43,475 bases of DNA, from NCBI GenBank assembly GCA_000403275.2, contig KE159602.1:40513-83987 (forward strand), read 5' to 3'. This document shows, piece after piece, positions 38,500 through 43,475 of this stretch (within the stretch, counting starts at the first letter, position 1; each line of letters opens with the position of its first letter). The stretch is from Lachnospiraceae bacterium 28-4 (lineage in GTDB: Bacteria > Bacillota > Clostridia > Lachnospirales > Lachnospiraceae). The position numbers and the translations under genes were made by a program. The notes under the pieces were generated by a model that was given only the letters and a program-made list of their open reading frames with translations, searched no databases and had not been told where the DNA came from.

Positions 38500-39756
38500 A
38501 TGAAACTACCATCCATTTTTGGAATGAGGGGTGCGAGGGATAAGCCAAAGGACAGCTACGGCGGTTCGGCTTATTCCTTTTTCTTTGGGAGAAGCACCAG
38601 CGGAAAAAATGTAAATGAAAGAACCGCCATGCAGACCACGGCGGTTTACTCCTGCGTGCGGATACTGGCGGAGGCCATTGCATCTTTGCCAATTCATGTG
38701 TACTGCTATACCGAGACGGGGAAGGAGCGGGTGTATGACCACCCATTATATTACCTGCTCCATGACGAGCCGAACCCGGAGATGACTTCCTTCGTGTTCC
38801 GGGAGACGCTGATGAGCCACCTTCTCATTTGGGGCAATGCCTACGCGCAGGTCATCCGGGACGGGAGCGGCAGGGTGCTTTCGCTGTACCCGCTTTTGCC
38901 GGACAAGATGGAGGTTGACCGGGATGAGCATGGGCGGCTTTTCTACACCTATACCCGGAACACCGATGAGAACCCCAACTTTTCCGAATACGGGCGTGTG
39001 CGCCTTAAGCCGGAGGATGTGCTGCATATCCCCGGTCTTGGCTTTGACGGGCTGGTGGGATATTCCCCTATCGCTATGGCAAAGAACGCGGTAGGCATGA
39101 CGCTGGCCTGCGAGGAATACGGTGCGTCCTTTTTCGAGAACGGGGCGACACCGGGTGGGGTGCTGGAGCATCCGGGGGTATTGAAAGACCCGGCGAAGGT
39201 AAGGGAGAGCTGGCATTCCGTTTACGGCGGCTCGAAAAATGCCGGGAAGGTCGCCGTTTTGGAGGAGGGCATGAAGTACCAGCAGATCGGGATTCCCCCG
39301 GAGGAAGCACAGTTTTTGGAAACACGGAAGTTCCAGATAGACGAGATCGCGCGGCTGTACCGCATCCCGCCCCACATGGTGGGCGACCTTGACAAGAGCA
39401 GCTTTAGCAATATTGAGCAGCAGTCATTGGAATTCGTGAAATATACCTTAGACCCGTGGGTAATCCGGTGGGAGCAGTCCATACAGAAAGCATTGTTCCT
39501 TCCGCAGGAGAAGAAAGAGTATTTCGTGAAGATGAACGTGGACGGCCTGCTCCGGGGCGATTATGAAAGCAGGATGAAGGGGTACTCCATCGGTATTCAG
39601 AACGGGTTTATGTGTCCGAATGATATACGGCGGCTGGAAAGCATGGATCTGATACCCGTGGAGGAGGGTGGTGAATTTTTTCTCACCAACGGGAACCTAT
39701 GCCGATTAAAGGACGCAGGACTTTTCGGGAGAGTGCCGAAGGAGCAGGAAGAATAA
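38500..39756 (+). CDS. Phage portal protein (HK97 type)
   Basis: 418 aa. Recognisable blocks: TTAVYSCVRILAEAIASLPI, MSHLLIWGNAYAQVIRDGSG, HIPGLGFDGLVGYSPIAMAK, EIARLYRIPPHMVGDLDKSS and SFSNIEQQSLEFVKYTLDPW. It forms the dodecameric ring through which DNA enters. AAGGAGG supports ATG 38500; GTG at 38494 is part of that site. Confidence 0.95.
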   Translation: MKLPSIFGMRGARDKPKDSYGGSAYSFFFGRSTSGKNVNERTAMQTTAVYSCVRILAEAIASLPIHVYCYTETGKERVYDHPLYYLLHDEPNPEMTSFVFRETLMSHLLIWGNAYAQVIRDGSGRVLSLYPLLPDKMEVDRDEHGRLFYTYTRNTDENPNFSEYGRVRLKPEDVLHIPGLGFDGLVGYSPIAMAKNAVGMTLACEEYGASFFENGATPGGVLEHPGVLKDPAKVRESWHSVYGGSKNAGKVAVLEEGMKYQQIGIPPEEAQFLETRKFQIDEIARLYRIPPHMVGDLDKSSFSNIEQQSLEFVKYTLDPWVIRWEQSIQKALFLPQEKKEYFVKMNVDGLLRGDYESRMKGYSIGIQNGFMCPNDIRRLESMDLIPVEEGGEFFLTNGNLCRLKDAGLFGRVPKEQEE

Positions 39757-39766
39757 ATATATAAGG

Positions 39767-39793
39767 ACAGGCGGAAGGTTCTGCCTGTTTTTT
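39767..39793 (+). terminator. Intra-operon terminator-like hairpin between portal and protease
   Basis: ACAGGCGGAA (39767-39776) pairs with TTCTGCCTGT (39779-39788) with a very tight loop, followed by TTTTT. It would reduce transcription between portal and protease unless antiterminated. Confidence 0.7.
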
Positions 39794-39820
39794 CTATGCA
39801 GAAAGAGAGGTCAGCAGAGA

Positions 39821-40534
39821 ATGAAAAGGAAGTTCTGGAACTGGATCAAAAATGATGCGGGGGATGAGGAGGAGCGCACCCTTGTGCTGAACGGCGAGAT
39901 TTCGGATGAGACATGGTACGGGGATGAAGTGACGCCTGCCCTGTTCGCAAAGGAGCTGAATGCCGGGAGCGGCAATATCACCGTGTGGATCAATTCACCT
40001 GGCGGCGATGTGTACGCCGCGGCACAGATTTACAACATGCTCATGGAGTACAAAGGCGATGTGACCGTGAAGGTGGACGCACTGGCGGCATCCGCAGCCT
40101 CCGTCATCGCTATGGCGGGTACCACGGTGCTGATGTCCCCGCTCAGTTTAATGATGATCCACAATCCGATTACAGTAGCAATCGGGGATTCCAAAGAAAT
40201 GCAGAAAGCGGGGGAGATGTTAAATGAAGTGAAGGAAAGCATCATGAACGCTTATGAGATCAAGACCGGGATGGACCGTAAGAAGATATCCCACCTCATG
40301 GATGCGGAAAGCTGGTTTAACGCGAAGAAGGCCGTGGAGCTTGGCTTTGCGGACGGCATCCTGCACGGGAAGGAAGATACAGAAGAAGGGGATGGGGAGG
40401 AAGAACTGGAAGGGCTGATGTTCTCCCGGACAGCGGTGACCAATTCCCTGCTTACAAAACTGATTCCGAAAAAGCCGGAGGCAAAGGTACCCATAGAGCA
40501 GCTTGAAAAGAGATTGAACCTATTAACACATTAA
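39821..40534 (+). CDS. ClpP-type head maturation protease
   Basis: 237 aa. ClpP/crotonase fold: LNGEISDETWYGDEVTPALF, VWINSPGGDVYAAAQIYNML, catalytic Ser in DALAASAASVIAMAG, His in LSLMMIHNPITVAIG, and Asp in the following helix region. It cleaves the scaffolding delta domain of the capsid protein during head maturation, the usual pairing with an HK97 capsid gene right after. The upstream region has AGAGAGG. Confidence 0.95.
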   Translation: MKRKFWNWIKNDAGDEEERTLVLNGEISDETWYGDEVTPALFAKELNAGSGNITVWINSPGGDVYAAAQIYNMLMEYKGDVTVKVDALAASAASVIAMAGTTVLMSPLSLMMIHNPITVAIGDSKEMQKAGEMLNEVKESIMNAYEIKTGMDRKKISHLMDAESWFNAKKAVELGFADGILHGKEDTEEGDGEEELEGLMFSRTAVTNSLLTKLIPKKPEAKVPIEQLEKRLNLLTH

Positions 40535-40554
40535 ATTTTATGGAGGGAAATGTT

Positions 40555-41769
40555 ATGAGCAGGATTTTAGAACTGAGGGAGAAACGGGCAAAGGCATGGG
40601 AGGCGGCAAAGAAGTTCCTTGACAGCAAGCGCGGTGAGGACGGGCTGCTTTCCGCAGAGGACACCGCCGCCTATGAGAAGATGGAGAAAGAGGTAGTCGA
40701 TCTTGGGAAGGAGATCGAGCGCCTGGAGCGGCAGGCCGCCATTGACGCGGAGCTGAATAAGCCCACCTCCGAGCCCATCACCAACAAGCCCAATAACCAT
40801 CCCGATGGGGAGGAAAAAACGGGCAGGGCGACTGACAATTACAGGAGGACGTTCTGGAACGCCATGCGCCGGAAGAATTTCTTCGATGTGGAGAACGCCC
40901 TGCAGGTGGGCACGGATTCCGAGGGCGGCTACCTTGTGCCGGACGAATTCGAGCATACGCTGGTGGAGGCGCTGGAGGAAGAGAACTGTTTCCGGGGACT
41001 TGCCACAGTCATCCAGACCTCCAGCGGCGACAGGAAGATTCCCGTGGTGGCATCCAAAGGCGAGGCGTCATGGATTGACGAGGAAGGGGCGTACCCGGAA
41101 TCGGATGATTCCTTCGGTCAGGTCTCCATCGGCGCTTTCAAGGTGGCGACCATGATCAAGGTATCGGATGAGTTACTGAATGACAATGTATTCAACTTAG
41201 AGGCTTACATCTCCAAGGAGTTCGGGCGCAGGATCGGCACCAAGGAGGAGGAAGCCTTTTTCATTGGGGACGGCAAGGGCAAGCCGACTGGTATTTTAAA
41301 TGCCACGGGCGGCGCTTCCGATGGCGTGACCACCGCCACGGCGAATATCACCTTTGATGACGTAATGGATTTATTCTATTCCCTGAAAGCGCCTTACCGC
41401 AAAAAGGCTGTGTGGCTGCTGAATGACACCACGGTGAAGGCCCTGCGGAAACTGAAAGATAACAACGGGAATTATATCTGGCAGCCTTCCGTGCAGGCAG
41501 GGGTGCCGGACATGATTTTAAACCGCCCTTATCACACTTCCTCTTATGTGCCGGAAGTGGCGGCGGGCAGCAAGGTGATGGCGTTCGGTGATTTCTCTTA
41601 CTACTGGATTGCTGACAGGCAGGGCAGGAGTTTCAAGCGTCTGAATGAGTTATTTGCGGCAACCGGGCAGGTGGGATTCCTCGCAAGCCAGAGGGTGGAC
41701 GGCAAGCTGATCCTTGCCGAAGCGGTAAAGACCATGAAGGTGAAATCTTCTGCATCATCGAGATCATAA
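40555..41769 (+). CDS. Major capsid protein, HK97 fold
   Basis: 404 aa. N-terminal coiled-coil delta (scaffold) domain of ~110 residues (RILELREKRAKAWEAAKKFL, KEVVDLGKEIERLERQAAID), then the capsid fold: DSEGGYLVPDEFEHTLVEAL, SWIDEEGAYPESDDSFGQVS, IGTKEEEAFFIGDGKGKPTG and YYWIADRQGRSFKRLNE. The delta domain should be removed by the upstream protease. GGAGGG supports ATG 40555; ATG 40540 overlaps that site. Confidence 0.96.
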   Translation: MSRILELREKRAKAWEAAKKFLDSKRGEDGLLSAEDTAAYEKMEKEVVDLGKEIERLERQAAIDAELNKPTSEPITNKPNNHPDGEEKTGRATDNYRRTFWNAMRRKNFFDVENALQVGTDSEGGYLVPDEFEHTLVEALEEENCFRGLATVIQTSSGDRKIPVVASKGEASWIDEEGAYPESDDSFGQVSIGAFKVATMIKVSDELLNDNVFNLEAYISKEFGRRIGTKEEEAFFIGDGKGKPTGILNATGGASDGVTTATANITFDDVMDLFYSLKAPYRKKAVWLLNDTTVKALRKLKDNNGNYIWQPSVQAGVPDMILNRPYHTSSYVPEVAAGSKVMAFGDFSYYWIADRQGRSFKRLNELFAATGQVGFLASQRVDGKLILAEAVKTMKVKSSASSRS

Positions 41770-41786
41770 GAAGGGAGGCGGCATGG

Positions 41787-42065
41787 ATGGCAGTCCTGAC
41801 ATTGGAGGAGACGAAACAGTATCTCCGTGTTGACAGCAGTGATGAAGATTCCTTTATTTTGGGATTGATCGAGACCGGGGAAAATCTGTGCGCGGATGTG
41901 GCAAGGATGGAAATATCGGAACTGGAAGCGCACCTTCCTATGGCGCGGATTGCCGTCCTCTATACCGCCGCCTACCTTTATGAACACAGGGAGCAGGCAG
42001 ACCACGGGGAATTAGTGCAGACGCTGCGCTCTCTTTTATTCGGCATACGGAAAGAGGTGTTCTGA
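41787..42065 (+). CDS. Head-tail connector protein (gp6-like)
   Basis: 92 aa: LTLEETKQYLRVDSSDEDSF, ILGLIETGENLCADVARMEI, IAVLYTAAYLYEHREQADHG. Typical phage gp6-like adaptor that binds the portal. Start overlaps none; stop overlaps the next ATG by 1 bp. Confidence 0.9.
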   Translation: MAVLTLEETKQYLRVDSSDEDSFILGLIETGENLCADVARMEISELEAHLPMARIAVLYTAAYLYEHREQADHGELVQTLRSLLFGIRKEVF

Positions 42066-42397
42066 TGTCTTTGGGAGAATGGAAAGACAGGATAATCATT
42101 CAGAAAAGCGTGGCGGGCAATGACAAAGCCGGGAATCATATTTTATCGTGGCAGGATTATTACACCTGCCACGCCTATGTGAACAACCTTTCCGGGAAGG
42201 AGTATTGGGAGGCGGCACAGCTTAATGCGGAGAAAGAGATATTTTTCCTCATCCGCTATTGCAGCGAAGCCGCCGCTATCGACACGGAGCATTTCCGCAT
42301 CCTGTTCCGGGGGCAGGTGTATAACATCACATTTATCGACAATGTGAAATACCAGAATAAAACCATAAAGCTGCGGGCGGCTTTGGAAAAGAGGTAG
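42065..42397 (+). CDS. Head closure/head-tail adaptor protein
   Basis: 110 aa beta barrel: GEWKDRIIIQKSVAGNDKAG, SWQDYYTCHAYVNNLSGKEY, FRGQVYNITFIDNVKYQNKT. SPP1 gp16-like head-closure family, second ring of the connector. Overlaps the previous gene by 1 bp. Confidence 0.88.
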   Translation: MSLGEWKDRIIIQKSVAGNDKAGNHILSWQDYYTCHAYVNNLSGKEYWEAAQLNAEKEIFFLIRYCSEAAAIDTEHFRILFRGQVYNITFIDNVKYQNKTIKLRAALEKR

Positions 42398-42399
42398 GA

Positions 42400-42783
42400 A
42401 TGTCTGAAAGAAAAGTATCCATTGAGCAGATGGCGGAGGCGGTCATGGACGGCCTCATTGAATATGCCGGGCTTGCCACGGACGTGATGAAGGACTGCGT
42501 CACCAAAGCCGGGAACACGGTGAAATCGGAAGTGAAAGCCAATGCCCCGGTTCGGACAGGGCAGTATAAAAAAGGGTGGGCGGTAAAAAAGCAGAAGGAA
42601 ACATCCAATTCACTGGAACTGGTGGTGCATAACAAAAAGCGTTACCAGCTCACCCATTTACTGGAAAAAGGCCATGCCAAGCGTGGCGGTGGGCGCGTCC
42701 GGGCATTCCCCCATATCGCCCCTGCGGAACAGGCGGGCATCCGGGAACTGGAGGAAGGCATCAAAAGGGGGCTGGAAGGATGA
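42400..42783 (+). CDS. HK97 gp10-family tail-connector protein
   Basis: 127 aa: KAGNTVKSEVKANAPVRTGQ, YKKGWAVKKQKETSNSLELV, HLLEKGHAKRGGGRVRAFPH. The NAPVRTGQYKKGW and LLEKGHAKR blocks are diagnostic of HK97 gp10. It overlaps the next gene by 4 bp. Confidence 0.93.
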   Translation: MSERKVSIEQMAEAVMDGLIEYAGLATDVMKDCVTKAGNTVKSEVKANAPVRTGQYKKGWAVKKQKETSNSLELVVHNKKRYQLTHLLEKGHAKRGGGRVRAFPHIAPAEQAGIRELEEGIKRGLEG

Positions 42784-43097
42784 GCCATGAGGAAGTATTG
42801 AAGATGATGGAGGAAATGGGGCTGCCCTTTGCCTATGACCACTTTGTCGAGGGCGAATCCCCGGAGCCGCCTTTCCTCGTATTTTTATACCCCAAAGCTG
42901 CGAATTTCGCAGCGGACGGGATCACGTATTTCAAAATCAGCCAGCTTGACATTGAACTGTACACCGACCTGAAAAACCCGGAATTGGAGGAAACCATAGA
43001 GGCTGTCCTGTTAAAGCACGGTATTTTCTATGGCAAGAGCGAGACATGGATCGAGTCGGAAAAACTGTATGAAGTCTTGTATGAAATGGAGGTCTGA
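42780..43097 (+). CDS. Tail completion/terminator-like protein
   Basis: 105 aa: KMMEEMGLPFAYDHFVEGES, PPFLVFLYPKAANFAADGIT, ISQLDIELYTDLKNPELEET. The position between gp10 and the major tail protein and the pattern PFAYDHF..PPFLVF..IELYTDLK match the phage tail-terminator family in Clostridia phages. The ATG overlaps the previous stop. Confidence 0.82.
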   Translation: MSHEEVLKMMEEMGLPFAYDHFVEGESPEPPFLVFLYPKAANFAADGITYFKISQLDIELYTDLKNPELEETIEAVLLKHGIFYGKSETWIESEKLYEVLYEMEV

Positions 43098-43098
43098 A

Positions 43099-43475
43099 AT
43101 GAAGAACAACAATAAAGTGAAATTTAATATCTGCAACTGCCACTATGCTTTGCAGAAAACACAGGAGAATGGGGAGATGGGATTTGAGACGCCCGTGGCG
43201 ATGCCCGGAGCAGTTTCCATTGCCCTGGACCCCAACGGGGAGCCGGAATCGTTCTATGCGGACGGCATCGAGTATTACATCATAGCCAACAACATGGGCT
43301 ATGACGGTGACCTTGAACTGGCTTTGATTCCTGAAAGTTTCCGCACGGACGTATTGAAGGAGGAAGCGGATAATAATGAAGTGCTGGTGGAGAACGCCCA
43401 CTCCGAGACGGCGGCCTTTGCGCTGCTTTTTGAGTTTGACGGCGATATCCGCAAAATCCGCCATGTGCTGTATAA
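43099..43475 (+). CDS. Major tail protein, 5' part only
   Basis: 125 codons before the window ends: MKNNNKVKFNICNCHYALQK, MGFETPVAMPGAVSIALDPN, FYADGIEYYIIANNMGYDGD, LELALIPESFRTDVLKEEAD. This matches the phi13-type major tail protein family, which forms the tail tube. It starts 1 bp after the previous stop. The remaining ~70 residues lie outside. Confidence 0.92.
   Translation, partial: MKNNNKVKFNICNCHYALQKTQENGEMGFETPVAMPGAVSIALDPNGEPESFYADGIEYYIIANNMGYDGDLELALIPESFRTDVLKEEADNNEVLVENAHSETAAFALLFEFDGDIRKIRHVLY

Larger units (their letters stand above)
15417..43475 (+). mobile_element. Caudoviricetes prophage (HK97-fold, tailed), incomplete at the right
   Basis: From about 15.4 kb onward the genes are phage-type: zinc-ribbon regulators, replication, late-gene regulator, HNH, methyltransferases, terminase, portal, protease, capsid, connectors and tail. 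Nearly all are on the plus strand with short overlaps. The left edge is placed at the first phage-like gene and is approximate; no integrase or att repeat is visible. Integrase, repressor, tail, lysis and the right end must lie beyond 43475. The genes shown look intact, so the prophage may be functional. Confidence 0.9.

Overview
The window looks like a chromosomal segment of a gut-type Lachnospiraceae/Clostridia bacterium. This is an inference from strong AGGAGG ribosome sites, dense co-directional operons, an ECF vitamin-transporter subunit, an AgrA/AgrC-like LytTR two-component system, and a Caudoviricetes prophage whose replication module (DUF2800, DUF2815, family A polymerase, VapE, VRR-NUC, SNF2 helicase) is typical of Clostridia. 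About 15.4 kb of host or accessory DNA precedes about 28 kb of prophage, which runs off the right edge.

Region 1 (1-3000) is mobile and repetitive. It holds the first 28 codons of a minus-strand transposase, a complete group II intron (about 744-2650) with its reverse transcriptase, and on both sides of the intron an array of degenerate ~20-bp modular repeats in both orientations. No host gene is visible here. Region 2 (3000-8800) is ordinary metabolism and regulation: a MocR-type GntR/aminotransferase regulator divergent from an ECF S-component and a MATE exporter, an MBL-fold hydrolase, and a MerR regulator divergent from a short-chain dehydrogenase. Both divergent intergenic regions show readable promoters and operators.

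Region 3 (8800-15310) is a LytTR response regulator and a GHKL sensor kinase, translationally coupled to the first of a series of small proteins with similar N-termini (GVSGAG/GIGAGYPA-like). Conserved leader hairpins separate some of these genes. No agrB or agrD is visible. The role of the protein family is unknown, and this is one of the two best candidates for an undescribed system.

Region 4 (15417-43475) is the prophage. It opens with two tiny zinc-ribbon (Com-like) genes and a 19-codon leader ORF that overlaps a sigma-like factor. Replication follows (16.6-26.4 kb), with a candidate SaPI-like iteron origin immediately after the VapE-like primase-helicase. Next come an ArpU-like regulator, an HNH endonuclease with a possible cos region, a ParB-linked DNA methylase and a C5 methyltransferase with an expanded repetitive target-recognition region. 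An accessory island of small genes (32.4-35.8 kb) follows, in which three genes or gene groups start behind copies of the same ~120-bp leader. Packaging and head genes complete the window: P27 TerS, TerL, a DUF6194 cargo gene, portal, ClpP-type protease, HK97 capsid, connector genes and a partial major tail protein. Integrase, repressor, tail fibre and lysis genes are not in the window.
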